A DNA stretch of 19,128 nt from NCBI GenBank assembly GCA_046729975.1, contig JBKPHS010000217.1:1-19128 (forward strand). The letters are read 5' to 3'. Source of the stretch: JBKPHS01 sp046729975. Its GTDB lineage: Bacteria; Actinomycetota; Thermoleophilia; Solirubrobacterales; Thermoleophilaceae. The notes beneath the pieces were generated by a model that was not told where the DNA came from, made no database searches, and saw only the letters and a list, made by a program, of their open reading frames with translations. This document shows, piece after piece, positions 6,558 through 14,273 of the stretch. How positions within the stretch are numbered: position 1 is the first letter of the stretch; the number at the start of each line of letters is the position of its first letter. The position numbers and the translations under genes are program-made.

Positions 6558-7786
6558 CTCGAGCCGGCGGTCATTCTTGCGCGCTTGACGCGGGTGGCCC
6601 TCACTCGCAGCGCGACGAGCGCCACACCGCCGAGCGCCGCGAGTGCCAGGAGCAACGTGAGCAGCGGTCCGAGGGCCGACGTGAGCCGGCGCGGAAGCCC
6701 GGCTCCCGGCACGTCGTCGGCCGTCACGAGCGGCACCCTGCGAACGACCTTGCCGCGGTAGACGACCTGGGCGCTGCCGACCCGCTCACCTCTCGCGAGC
6801 GGGCCCTCGACCTCTCCGGGTGCGTCGAGCTGCCTCATCACCCGCTCGCCGCGGCGGACCGTGAGGGCGACCGTCGCCGGGGTTGTGAGGCGCGCTGTCT
6901 CGTCTCCCCGCCATTTGACGGCGACCTTCGCCACGGTGGCTCCTCGGGTCAGCACGCGCTCGCGCCGGAACTGGTCGATGCCCCAGCGCAGCAGAGCCAC
7001 CGTGTCCGAGTCGCGGGCCGACTCGCTCGGCTCTCCTAGTACCACCGTGATCACCCGCACGTCTCGCCCGGTGCCGGAGCCCACCAGCACATAGCCCGCG
7101 CTGCGCGTGTGGCCCGTCTTGACTCCGTCGACGAACGGGTAGCGGGCGATCAGCAGGTTGCGGTTGTCGACGACCCGGCGGCGGGAGCCGCTGGCGAGCA
7201 CCGCCTCGGGCAGGTCGACGATGCGCTCGAAGCGCCGGATGCGCATGAGCCGCGCGGCCAGCGCGGCTAGGTCGCGCGCGGTCGAGTAGTTGTCCGGATC
7301 GTCGAGGCCGATCGCGTTCGCGAAGCGGGTGCGTTCGAGGCCGAGCTCTCGAGCGCGGGCGTTCATGTCGCGCACGAAGGCCGCCCGAGAGCCGGAGACG
7401 TTCTCCGCGATCGTCACCGCGGCGTCGTTCGCGCTCTCGAGCAGCAGGCCCTCAAGCAGATCCTCCACGGTCATCCGCTCGCCCTTGCGGAGATTGATCT
7501 TCGACTCAACGGGCAGCGCGCGGTAGGCAGGAGCCGTAAAGACCTCCCTCGGCCGCGCGCGCTCGAGCGCAAGCAGGGCGGTCATCAGCTTGGTGGTGCT
7601 CGCGATCGCCCGTCGCGCATTCCCGGCGCGATCCAGCAGCACCTCTCCCGTGCGGGCGTCGATCACCGCGTAGGAGGCCGCGCGGACCTGCGGGCGCGGC
7701 AGCGGCTTGGCCGCCGCGGCGCCCGCCGGCAGAGCCACGAGCGCCAGCACGCCCGCCGCGAATGCCGCTGCGACTCGACTCCTCAC
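6554..7786 (-). CDS. dacA: D-alanyl-D-alanine carboxypeptidase (peptidase S11)
   Basis: This 410-residue exported penicillin-binding protein should remove the terminal D-Ala from peptidoglycan stem peptides. All three active-site motifs are present in order: S63-T-T-K66 (SxxK), S118-A-N120 (SxN) and K223-T-G225 (KTG). Residues 1-26 form a signal peptide (VRSRVAAAFAAGVLALVALPAGA). A PBP5-like C-terminal beta domain spans about 280-365, and a hydrophobic segment near 372-395 (LGPLLTLLLALAALGGVALVAL) with a basic tail anchors it. The frame is open much further upstream, but that part is the shadow of the LysM gene. The GTG at 7786 overlaps the LysM stop by 4 bases (GTGA) and gives a proper signal peptide. 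The end overlaps the pfkB-like gene by 4 bases. Confidence 0.93.
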   Translation of the reverse strand: MRSRVAAAFAAGVLALVALPAGAAAAKPLPRPQVRAASYAVIDARTGEVLLDRAGNARRAIASTTKLMTALLALERARPREVFTAPAYRALPVESKINLRKGERMTVEDLLEGLLLESANDAAVTIAENVSGSRAAFVRDMNARARELGLERTRFANAIGLDDPDNYSTARDLAALAARLMRIRRFERIVDLPEAVLASGSRRRVVDNRNLLIARYPFVDGVKTGHTRSAGYVLVGSGTGRDVRVITVVLGEPSESARDSDTVALLRWGIDQFRRERVLTRGATVAKVAVKWRGDETARLTTPATVALTVRRGERVMRQLDAPGEVEGPLARGERVGSAQVVYRGKVVRRVPLVTADDVPGAGLPRRLTSALGPLLTLLLALAALGGVALVALRVRATRVKRARMTAGSR

Positions 7787-8136
7787 TCGCGCAGCTTGAT
7801 CTTCTGCCCCGAGACCAGCGCCTGCGGGTCGAGCTCGGGGTTCAGCTCTTGCAGCTGCTCGACGGTCACGCCGGTCTTCTCGGCGATCCCCGCGAGCGTG
7901 TCGCCGACCTGGACGGTGTACGTGCTCCTTGCCCCGCCCTGCTGCTTGCCGGCCGCCGGTCTGCCCGCCCGCTCGCGGGATTGTGGGCGCTCGGTGGCCG
8001 ACGACTTGCCGTTCGACGAGCCAGAGTCGCTCTCGTCCACTCCCGACGTCGCCACGACGAAGAGGACCGCGACGGCGAACGCGATGAGCGCCATGGGTGC
8101 GAGCGCGCGCAGCGGACTCCTTCGGCCCTCTTCCAT
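7783..8136 (-). CDS. LysM-domain membrane protein
   Basis: The 117-residue protein has a short basic N-terminus (MEEGRRSPLR), one membrane segment at about 12-31 (LAPMALIAFAVAVLFVVATS), a Ser/Gly/Arg-rich linker (32-70), and one C-terminal LysM domain (about 72-115) with YTVQVGDTLAGIAEKTGVTVEQLQELNP and GQKIKL. LysM binds N-acetylglucosamine-containing glycan, so the protein probably hugs peptidoglycan from the outer face of the membrane. No catalytic domain is present. It shares a 4-base overlap with dacA, suggesting it helps place or regulate that carboxypeptidase. The ATG at 8136 lacks a Shine-Dalgarno; TACCAT stands 9 bases before it, so the message may be nearly leaderless. Confidence 0.9.
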   Translation of the reverse strand: MEEGRRSPLRALAPMALIAFAVAVLFVVATSGVDESDSGSSNGKSSATERPQSRERAGRPAAGKQQGGARSTYTVQVGDTLAGIAEKTGVTVEQLQELNPELDPQALVSGQKIKLRE

Positions 8137-8145
8137 GGCCGCCGG

Positions 8146-8151
8146 ATGGTA
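8146..8151 (-). promoter_or_regulatory. candidate -10 box for lysM-dacA-pfkB
   Basis: TACCAT (minus strand) fits TANNNT and lies 9 bases before the LysM ATG. A -35 match is poor (CAGTTT at 17 bases). If used, the transcript would start within a few bases of the start codon. Confidence 0.3.
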
Positions 8152-8190
8152 GCGGCGCGAACGGGGGCAAACTGCCGTTTCTGAGCACGC

Positions 8191-9408
8191 TTAAAGCGCG
8201 TCACCGGCGGCCAGGTGCTTGAAGAAGACGTCCTCCGTAGGACCGTTGCCGTCGAATGGGAAGCCGGTCGCCGCCGAGCTGAACGCGACGAAGTTCGCGC
8301 GCGCGCTCGTCGCTATCTCGGAGATCGCGGCGGAGGCGTGCGCGAGGTCGTCGATGTTCCCGCTGTGGTTGTTCCGGTAGTAGAGCGTGGCGCCACCGGC
8401 GTTCTCGGTCGCGAACGTGACGATCCCGCGCCGCGCGGCATACGCCGTGATCCCGCCACGCGAGCTTGTGCCGCCGAGGCTGCCTGCGCCGCGGCGGTGG
8501 GCCGAGATCAGGTCGGTCCTCCGAGACCCGCCGCCGCGGCCGAAGATCCGCATGTAGACGTCGCTTCCCGGGTTCCCGTCGTTCCCGCTGAGCCGCGCGA
8601 ATGACTCGAACGCGACCGCCCAGAGGCCGTGCTCCTCGTCGGAGACCACCGGCGATGCGCCCGCAGCCGTGACCGTCGACGTCTTCCCCCGGCGCCGCAA
8701 CGCAACTCCGCCCCCGCGTTCCCAGACGACCGCCGAGCCATCCATCGAAAGGTCCGGGTCGCCGCCCGGGCCGAGCGAGCGCGGCCGCCCGCCGCGAACG
8801 GGCGCGAGGTAGGCCTGGCCGCCGGCCTGGAATGCGACGGTCGAGCAATCGCCATCGATCGACGGCTCGGTGGCCGGTACCGCGATGCCGTCGGAGACGA
8901 GCAGCGTCCGCCCGGCGCGGAGGTCCCGCACGAAGACGTCGGGCACCGCGTCGCCGTCCCCCGGAGCGAGGTTCGAAGCGCTCGACTCGAACGCAACGCA
9001 GCCGGGCCGATCGCGAACCGAGCCGTCGACGGACGGGTTCAGCGAGGAACCGTTCGCCTCCTGCCCTCCGTCACCAACGCTCACGCGCTGGAGGTCGCCG
9101 GCGGGACGCGCGGGAGCATCGAGCCGAAGGCCGGCCGGGCCTTCCGGCCGCTTCCATGCGAACACGTCGGAGACTCCGTTCCCGTCTCCTCCCGTGAGGT
9201 TCGACGCCTGGGAGTGGAAGGCGACGAGGCTCGCCCTGCGGTTGTCACCCGAGATCGCAGCGCCTCCGGAGGGGCCGTTCGCGGCCTCGCCGTCCGGGCC
9301 GACGGAGATCGGGATGGGATTCGTCCCGTAGATGCCGCCTGAAGCCGGTGCGCAGATCGCCGCGAAGAGCGCGCTTCCGAGCAGCATGACGCTCGCAGTG
9401 CGAACCAT
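8191..9408 (-). CDS. secreted PD40/TolB-like beta-propeller protein
   Basis: I do not recognise a specific gene. The 405-residue product has a signal peptide (residues 1-25, MVRTASVMLLGSALFAAICAPASGG). It also has at least four copies of a blade-like repeat: VAF.S.A.NL...DGN...DVF at about 62-86, 138-162, 265-287 and 373-397, with weaker copies between (VAFQAGG, VVWERGG, VTFATENA). The Asp/Gly/Asn loops between VAF and DVF recall calcium-binding or PD40/WD40-like turns of TolB-type propellers. There is no catalytic motif. A perfect AGGAGG (plus-strand 9413-9418) four bases before the ATG fixes the start, while an in-frame ATG at 9441 has none. It lies alone between pyrF and the LysM gene. Possible roles are extracellular binding or scaffold, as inference only. 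Confidence 0.8.
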   Translation of the reverse strand: MVRTASVMLLGSALFAAICAPASGGIYGTNPIPISVGPDGEAANGPSGGAAISGDNRRASLVAFHSQASNLTGGDGNGVSDVFAWKRPEGPAGLRLDAPARPAGDLQRVSVGDGGQEANGSSLNPSVDGSVRDRPGCVAFESSASNLAPGDGDAVPDVFVRDLRAGRTLLVSDGIAVPATEPSIDGDCSTVAFQAGGQAYLAPVRGGRPRSLGPGGDPDLSMDGSAVVWERGGGVALRRRGKTSTVTAAGASPVVSDEEHGLWAVAFESFARLSGNDGNPGSDVYMRIFGRGGGSRRTDLISAHRRGAGSLGGTSSRGGITAYAARRGIVTFATENAGGATLYYRNNHSGNIDDLAHASAAISEIATSARANFVAFSSAATGFPFDGNGPTEDVFFKHLAAGDAL

Positions 9409-9499
9409 TGTTCCTCCTGCGTTGTGTCGGCAGGGGCGCACGGCAGGTTGAGCCCCTTATGGACGTGCGAGAGCTACCCGCCCGGCTGAGAAGCCCAGG

Positions 9500-10444
9500 T
9501 CATCGACGGGCAGCGAGGGACCAGGTCGCCGTCCGCAGCTGCCGCGCCGAAGCGGCCGCTGCCCCGGCCGGGTCGCCCCCCCGGTCCAAGTCGGCGGCCA
9601 CTATAGAGCGTGACGCCGACACAAGCGCCGCGGCCGGGTGCGGAGCGAACGCCGGCGCCAGCGTCTCGACCTCGCCGCCCTGCGCTCCCACCCCCGGGAG
9701 CAGGAAGATCGCCCTCGGCATCAGCTCGCGAAGACGAGCCAGGAGATCCGGCCGCGTCGCACCGGCGACCGCCCCCACGGCTGAGAGCCCCACCGTGCCC
9801 ACCGAGGCGGCGCCGAGCTCGTCGACCATTGCCGCCAGCCGCTCGTGGAGGGGGCGGGTCGGCGCCGGCAGGTCCTGCACGTCCGCGGCGCCGGGGTTCG
9901 ACGTGCGGACGAGCGCGAAGCATCCCGCGCCCGCCTCGACGGCCGCGTCGACGAGCGGCTCGAGCGAGTCGCGCCCGAGCAGCGGATTGGCGGTGAACGC
10001 GTCGACCCCGAGACCCTGGACCGCGCCGAAGGGCGAGGGCGTCTCCCCGACGAGCGCCTGGGCGTATGCGCGCGCGGTCACCGGCACGTCGCCCCGCTTT
10101 CCGTCGGCGATCGCGAGGAGGCCGTGCTCCCGCGCCGCAGCCACCGTGGCCGCCGCCGCAGCCCATCCCGGTGCGCCCAGGCGCTCGAAGCAGGCGAGCT
10201 GGAGCTTGACGGCCACGCACTCCGGGCCCGCGGCCTCGATCACCGCCCGGCAGTGAGCCCGTACCGCGAGTCCAGCGGCCTCGGCGGGGTCCCACGCCGC
10301 GCCGGCCTCGACCCCGACCGGCCAGAGCGCGGCGGGATCGGGGTCGAGGCCCAGCACGACCTGGCTGCGCCGCTCCTCGACGAGAGCGGCGAGCCGGTCA
10401 GCGAAGTGGCCGGGCGGCTGCAAACCTGCGCCTGGCGGCGTCAT
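9500..10444 (-). CDS. pyrF: orotidine 5'-phosphate decarboxylase, type 2
   Basis: PyrF decarboxylates OMP to UMP, the last step of de novo pyrimidine synthesis. The 314-residue length and the start (FADRLAALVEERRSQVVLGLDPDP) mark the longer subfamily 2 found in actinobacteria and mycobacteria, not the ~230-residue E. coli type. Visible catalytic residues are K80 (AVKLQ) and D114-x-K116-x-x-D119 in IADGKRGDVP; the phosphate-binding segment is FLLPGVGAQGG (about 247-257). Start is ATG at 10444; no strong Shine-Dalgarno is seen, so a start a few codons downstream is possible. It lies 78 bases downstream of the HU gene on the same strand, probably in one transcript. In many actinobacteria pyrF neighbours a nucleoid protein gene (mihF); here the neighbour is a plain HU. 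Confidence 0.93.
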   Translation of the reverse strand: MTPPGAGLQPPGHFADRLAALVEERRSQVVLGLDPDPAALWPVGVEAGAAWDPAEAAGLAVRAHCRAVIEAAGPECVAVKLQLACFERLGAPGWAAAAATVAAAREHGLLAIADGKRGDVPVTARAYAQALVGETPSPFGAVQGLGVDAFTANPLLGRDSLEPLVDAAVEAGAGCFALVRTSNPGAADVQDLPAPTRPLHERLAAMVDELGAASVGTVGLSAVGAVAGATRPDLLARLRELMPRAIFLLPGVGAQGGEVETLAPAFAPHPAAALVSASRSIVAADLDRGGDPAGAAAASARQLRTATWSLAARR

Positions 10445-10522
10445 CGGCCGCTCGCGTGCGTAGCACGCGTCGCGGCCTGCTTCCTTGCCAGGCTTGGTTT
10501 TCGCTCGCCGGCCGCGGGGGTG

Positions 10523-10801
10523 CTAGCCGCCCTTGACGGCCTTTTTGAGAGCGGAGCCTGCGCTGAATCTCGGAACGCGACTCGCGGCGATCTGAATGCG
10601 CTCGCCCGTCTGCGGGTTCACGCCCTGACGGGCGCCGCGATCGGCGACCGAGAACTTGCCGAAGCCGGTGAAGTTCACCTCTCCACCGCGCTGCAGCGTC
10701 GACTCGATGATCTCGAGCGAGGCCTCGACGGCCTTGGTCGCGTCGCTCTTCGACAGGCCGGACCTCGATGCAACCTGGTCGGCGAATTCGGATTTCGTCA
10801 C
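10523..10801 (-). CDS. hup: HU family DNA-binding protein
   Basis: The 92-residue protein is a standard HU/IHF-type nucleoid protein that bends and compacts DNA as a dimer. It has the N-terminal helical dimerisation region (MTKSEFADQVASRSGLSKSD), the FTGFGKFSV turn, the DNA-binding beta-arm with RQGVNPQTGERIQI (intercalating Pro in NPQTG), and the end FSAGSALKKAV. It lacks the long Lys/Ala/Pro tail of mycobacterial and streptomycete HupS/HupB types. The start is GTG at 10801, with AAGGAGG six bases upstream on the minus strand. Because pyrF follows after 78 bases, the two may be co-expressed. The 119-base gap up to pmbA has no clear promoter; TAGAAT on the minus strand near 10883-10888 is a weak -10 candidate. 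Confidence 0.95.
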   Translation of the reverse strand: MTKSEFADQVASRSGLSKSDATKAVEASLEIIESTLQRGGEVNFTGFGKFSVADRGARQGVNPQTGERIQIAASRVPRFSAGSALKKAVKGG

Positions 10802-10920
10802 GTGCGCCTCCTTGGACAGGGGGTTCTCGAACGGCGTCGAACCTAACAGCGGTCGCGGACGATGCCGCTCTGGAAGCGGGATTCTAGGGCGATGAAGCCG
10901 CTATTTGCGAGTTTTCGAGG

Positions 10921-12279
10921 CTACGCGCCCGAGACCGACATCTGCTCCAGCAGCAGCGGAGCGGCCCTCACGCTGCCGCCGAACGGCACCCAGCGGCTCT
11001 CCCTGCCGACCGCGCGAACCGCGCGAAGCATGGACACGAGGTCGCTTGCGATCGTGATCTCCCGGACGGGCGCCGCCAGCTCTCCGCCCTCGATCAGGCG
11101 CCCGGTCGCGCCTACGGAGAAGGTGCCCGACACCGGATTGACGCCCGAGTGCAGGCCGACGACGTCGGTGACGTAGAGACCGTCGTCCGCCTCGCCGAGC
11201 AGCTCCTCGAGCGATCCCGCGCCGGGCTGCAGGATCAGGTTGCTCGGGCCGACCGAGGGAGCGCTGCGGTAGGAGCCGCGGCTGGCGTTGCCGGTCGTCC
11301 CACGCCCGGCCTTGCGGGCCGTGCGGGCGTCGAACAGGTAGGTGGCGAGACGGCCGTCCTCGATCAGCGTCGTGCGCCGCCGCGGGGAGCCCTCCCCGTC
11401 GAAGGGCGCGCTCGCGAGCCCCTCGGGGTCGAGCCCGTCGTCGGTGACCTGCAGGATGGGGGCGGCCACCTCGTCGCCCTCGCGACCCGCGAACAGCGAC
11501 CGGCCGCGCTGGACGGCATCCGCCGAGAGCATGCCGCCGATAAAGCCGATGAAGCTGGCGGCCACGAAGGCGTCGAACACGACGGGGCAGCGCCGGCTCG
11601 CGGGCTGGCGCGCACCCACCAGCGACAGCGCCCGGCGGGCGGCCTCGTCGCCGATCGCCGCCGCGTCGAGGCCCGACGGATCGCGGCCCAGGCCCAGGCC
11701 CAGCCCGGTCATCAGGTCCTCCCCCTCGCCCGCGAAGGCTGACGCGTATGCCCAGGCCGAGGTGGACTCGTAGGAGGACGTGAAGCCGCGCGAGTTAGCG
11801 ATCGCCGCGCGTCCCTCGCCGTCCGCATAGACGACGTCCTCGACCTGGGTGACACCCGCGTGAGACCGCGCGGCGCGCTCGATCTCGAGCGCGACCTCCA
11901 CCTTTCGCTCGGTGCTCCAGGCGGCGAGCTCGGGCGAGTGCAGGCCCGAGACCTCGGCGGCGCCGAGCTCCTCGGGGAGGCCTGCGTACTCGTCGGGATC
12001 GGCAACCGCCGCCGCGCTGCGTGCAGACTCGGCGATCGCCTTGATCCCGGCCTCGCTCAGGTCCGTGCCATAGGCGTAGCCGTAGCGCCCGTCGTCGTAC
12101 GCTCGTACCCCGACACCGCGCCCGCCGGCGTCGGTGAGGCTCTCGACCGCGCCGTCGTAGACGCGGATCTGGCGCTCGACCGACTCCTCTGCCCACGCCT
12201 CCGCGGACTCGCCTCCGGCCGCGAGCGCCGCTTCCACGGCGCGTCCGGCGACCCCCTCGAGCTCCGCCGCCCCGCTCAT
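10921..12279 (-). CDS. pmbA: TldE/PmbA family protein, partner of TldD
   Basis: The 452-residue protein belongs to the PmbA/TldE half of the TldD/TldE heterodimeric metalloprotease. It lacks an HExxxH motif, as expected for this non-catalytic partner. Family-like segments include ESVERQIRVYDGAVESLTDAGGRGVGVRAY, DGRYGYAYGTDLSE, SLFAGREGDEVA, GTTGNASRGSYRSAPSVGPSNLILQPG and GLYVTDVVGLHSGVNPVSGTFSVGATGRLIEGGE. TldD/TldE degrades unfolded or modified peptides, and matures microcin B17 and CcdA in E. coli. The ATG overlaps the tldD stop by 4 bases (ATGA), fitting 1:1 expression of the dimer. It is the last gene of the four-gene unit that begins at 14253. Confidence 0.92.
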   Translation of the reverse strand: MSGAAELEGVAGRAVEAALAAGGESAEAWAEESVERQIRVYDGAVESLTDAGGRGVGVRAYDDGRYGYAYGTDLSEAGIKAIAESARSAAAVADPDEYAGLPEELGAAEVSGLHSPELAAWSTERKVEVALEIERAARSHAGVTQVEDVVYADGEGRAAIANSRGFTSSYESTSAWAYASAFAGEGEDLMTGLGLGLGRDPSGLDAAAIGDEAARRALSLVGARQPASRRCPVVFDAFVAASFIGFIGGMLSADAVQRGRSLFAGREGDEVAAPILQVTDDGLDPEGLASAPFDGEGSPRRRTTLIEDGRLATYLFDARTARKAGRGTTGNASRGSYRSAPSVGPSNLILQPGAGSLEELLGEADDGLYVTDVVGLHSGVNPVSGTFSVGATGRLIEGGELAAPVREITIASDLVSMLRAVRAVGRESRWVPFGGSVRAAPLLLEQMSVSGA

Positions 12280-13664
12280 CCCGCGGTGCCGCCGACCGTG
12301 AGCGCGCGCAGCCGGACGTGCGGCTGGCCGACCCCCGCAGGCACGCGCTGGCCCGCCTTGCCGCAGTAGCCGGTGGCCACCTCGATGTCGCGCGCGATGC
12401 CGTCGATGGCGCGCAGCGCCTCGAGGCCGTTGCCGATCAGGGTCGCGCCGCGCACCGGGGAGGTCACGCGTCCCTCCTCGATCAGGTAGCCCTCGGACAC
12501 GCCGAACACGAAGTCGCCCGTGGCGGGCTCGACCTGCCCGCCTCCGAACGAGACGGCGTAGAGCCCGCGCTCCACGCCTCCGATCAGATCTTCGGCCGAC
12601 GCGTCGCCGGGCGCGAAGAAGGTGTTCGTCATCCGCGGGATCGGCAGGTGACGGAACGACTCCCTCCGACCGTTGCCGGTCGAGGGGACGCCGTCCTTGC
12701 GCGCTCGAAGGCGGTCGTAGAGGAAGGAGTTGAGCCTGCCGTCCTCGAGAATGCGCGTCGTCTGGGTGGGGGTGCCCTCGTCGTCGATGGCGTCGCTGCC
12801 CCAGTCGCCGGGACGCCGGCCGTCGTCGTAGGCGTTCACGAACGAGTCTGCCAGCTCCTCGCCGAGACGGCCCGCGTAGACGCTCGCGCGCTTCTGGACG
12901 GCGTCGGACTCGAGCCCGTGGCCGACCGCCTCGTGCAGCAGCACGCCGCCGAAGCCGTTCCCGACCACCACCGGCATCCGCCCCGTTGGGGCGTCCACGG
13001 CGTCGAGGAGAGTCAGCGCCTTGCGGGCCGCCGACTCTGCCACCTCCTCCGGGCGCTCGGCGATCAGCTCGAAGCCGGCATGGCCGCCGCGGGTCTCGGA
13101 GCCGGTCTCCACCACGCCGTCGCGGCGCGCGACGACCTGTACGCCCAGGCGCACCCGTGTCCTGTCGTCGGTGGCGACGAGGCCCTCCGAGTTGAACACG
13201 TCGACCCGCCGGCGGCTCTCGCCGTAGCTCGCCGAGACCTGCGTGACCTCCGCACCGGCGGAGCGGGCCCGCTCGTCGCAGGAGCGGAGGACCTCGGCCT
13301 TGCGCTCGGCCTCGACGAGCTCGGGCGCCTCGTCCACGCGGTAGGCGCGACGGACCTCGGGCGCGGCATCCAGCGGCCGAGGCGCCTGAGCGTCCGCCCG
13401 CAGCGCCTGCGCCACCGAGTCGGCGACCCGCGTCAGGTCGCCCTCGGCGAGGCCGTCGACGTGGCCGAAGTAACTCGAGTCTCCGAGCGTCACCCGGACC
13501 GATCCTCCGACCTCGCGGCCGGTCTGCGGCCGCTCGACCCGGCGGTCGTCCACCGAGAGGGCGAAGCCGTAGCCGTCCTGCGCGTAGAGCTCGGCGAAGT
13601 CGCCGCCCCGGGCAAGCGCACGCTCGATCACGTGCGCCGCTAGGTCCGGGGCGACGAGCGTCAC
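12276..13664 (-). CDS. tldD: TldD metalloprotease, catalytic subunit
   Basis: This 462-residue protein is the zinc-bearing subunit of the TldD/TldE protease. The metal site is H244-E245-x-x-x-H249 (HEAVGHGLESD); the third ligand of the family is C434 in GYCGKAGQRVPAGVGQP, also present. Other family segments are LEDGRLNSFLYDRLRARKDG, STGNGRRESFRHLPIPRMTNTFF and GLYAVSFGGGQVEPATGDFVFGVSEGYLIEEG. An intact metal site implies an active enzyme. The start is GTG at 13664, overlapping the stop of the 78-aa gene by 4 bases, and the end overlaps pmbA by 4 bases. No precursor peptide, cyclodehydratase or radical-SAM gene is in the window, so a natural-product role is not shown; general peptide quality control is the default reading. 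Confidence 0.94.
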   Translation of the reverse strand: MTLVAPDLAAHVIERALARGGDFAELYAQDGYGFALSVDDRRVERPQTGREVGGSVRVTLGDSSYFGHVDGLAEGDLTRVADSVAQALRADAQAPRPLDAAPEVRRAYRVDEAPELVEAERKAEVLRSCDERARSAGAEVTQVSASYGESRRRVDVFNSEGLVATDDRTRVRLGVQVVARRDGVVETGSETRGGHAGFELIAERPEEVAESAARKALTLLDAVDAPTGRMPVVVGNGFGGVLLHEAVGHGLESDAVQKRASVYAGRLGEELADSFVNAYDDGRRPGDWGSDAIDDEGTPTQTTRILEDGRLNSFLYDRLRARKDGVPSTGNGRRESFRHLPIPRMTNTFFAPGDASAEDLIGGVERGLYAVSFGGGQVEPATGDFVFGVSEGYLIEEGRVTSPVRGATLIGNGLEALRAIDGIARDIEVATGYCGKAGQRVPAGVGQPHVRLRALTVGGTAG

Positions 13665-13897
13665 TCGGCGCTTTCCGGTTCGTCCCGGACAGGCTCGGCC
13701 AGCTCGATGAGGCCTTCGGCCGCCTCGAGCAGCGACTCCCGCTCCGGCCGGTCCTCGGCGATCGCCTTGACGTTCCCCGCGGCGTCGTACAACAGGACGC
13801 GCGGCTCGCGATCCTGCTGCCGGCGCCGGACCGCCGCCGCGACGCCCTCGGCGATGCCGCCGACCGCGCCGCTGACGCGCCCGCGACGCTCCTTCAC
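13661..13897 (-). CDS. 78-residue protein of unknown function in the tldD operon
   Basis: I do not recognise this gene. The product has a basic N-terminal part (MKERRGRVSGAVGGIAEGVAAAVRRRQQDRE), a short probable beta-hairpin (PRVLLYDAAGNVKAIAED), and an acidic C-terminal helix (RESLLEAAEGLIELAEPVRDEPESAE). There is no signal peptide, cysteine or membrane segment. It is accepted as real because both ends overlap neighbours in the GTGA pattern used across this operon: its GTG overlaps the Roadblock-like stop and its TGA overlaps the tldD GTG. The opposite charges of its two ends suggest a small adaptor or a regulator of TldD, or of the Roadblock-like protein; this is inference. A Gly at the start of a helix (GAVGGIAEG) and the small size also leave open that it is a substrate of the protease. 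Confidence 0.7.
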   Translation of the reverse strand: MKERRGRVSGAVGGIAEGVAAAVRRRQQDREPRVLLYDAAGNVKAIAEDRPERESLLEAAEGLIELAEPVRDEPESAE

Positions 13898-14253
13898 GCC
13901 GCCCGGCCCTCGAGGTCCGACAGCACGCTGCGGAGGTCGTAGAACATCAGCGACGAGAGCGCGAACCGGCTGGTGACCGCCGCGACGGTCCAGCTCCCCT
14001 GACGTACCGCGAAGACCGCGCCCGCCGGCACGGTGGCCTCGATCTGGGCGGGTGGCTCGCCGTCCGATGCCGCCTCCGCGCGCTCGAACAGCCGCCTCAG
14101 CAGCTCGGCCGCGGACTCGGAGCGGTCGGCCAGCGGGCCAGAAGCGGCGGCCACGGCTCCCTCCGAGTCGAGCAGCAGGGCCGCGCGTATATCGGTCGAG
14201 AGCTCGTCGAGGTACCGCAGTGCCAGCTCGGGGGTGAGCGCGGCGTCGGCCAT
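13894..14253 (-). CDS. Roadblock/LC7-like protein heading the tldD operon
   Basis: The 119-residue protein matches the layout of Roadblock/LC7 (MglB-like) domains by eye. There is an N-terminal helix (LALRYLDELSTDIRA), a beta-hairpin ALLLDSEGAVAAASG (24-38), a long central helix with SAAELLRRLFERAEAA (about 47-62), strands around IEATVPAGAVFAVRQGSWTVAAVTS (70-94), and a last helix (SSLMFYDLRSVLSDLEG). Such domains act as small dimeric scaffolds, often as partners of GTPases; no GTPase gene is present here. The ATG at 14253 has AAGG directly against it and TATTCT 9 bases upstream, so a near-leaderless message is likely. The end overlaps the 78-aa gene by 4 bases. Assignment is fold-level only. 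Confidence 0.65.
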   Translation of the reverse strand: MADAALTPELALRYLDELSTDIRAALLLDSEGAVAAASGPLADRSESAAELLRRLFERAEAASDGEPPAQIEATVPAGAVFAVRQGSWTVAAVTSRFALSSLMFYDLRSVLSDLEGRAA

Positions 14254-14261
14254 CCTTAGGC

Positions 14262-14268
14262 CAGAATA
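14262..14268. promoter_or_regulatory. candidate divergent promoter core
   Basis: The seven bases CAGAATA read as CAGAAT on the plus strand, six bases before the GTG at 14274, and as TATTCT on the minus strand, nine bases before the ATG at 14253. Both resemble -10 boxes placed for nearly leaderless transcripts. With only 20 bases between the two start codons, the two promoters would have to share this core. No -35 match is evident. Confidence 0.3.
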
Positions 14269-14273
14269 GCGGC

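Noticed and set aside
7787..8188. N-terminal extension of the dacA frame
   Set aside because: It is Arg-rich shadow of the LysM gene. The GTG at 7786 gives a proper signal peptide and a normal-length enzyme.
12276..13664. TldD/PmbA as part of a RiPP (modified peptide) gene cluster
   Set aside because: The window lacks a precursor peptide with leader/core layout, cyclodehydratase, radical-SAM enzyme or dedicated exporter in the same operon. The MFS gene is on the other strand under its own MarR regulator.
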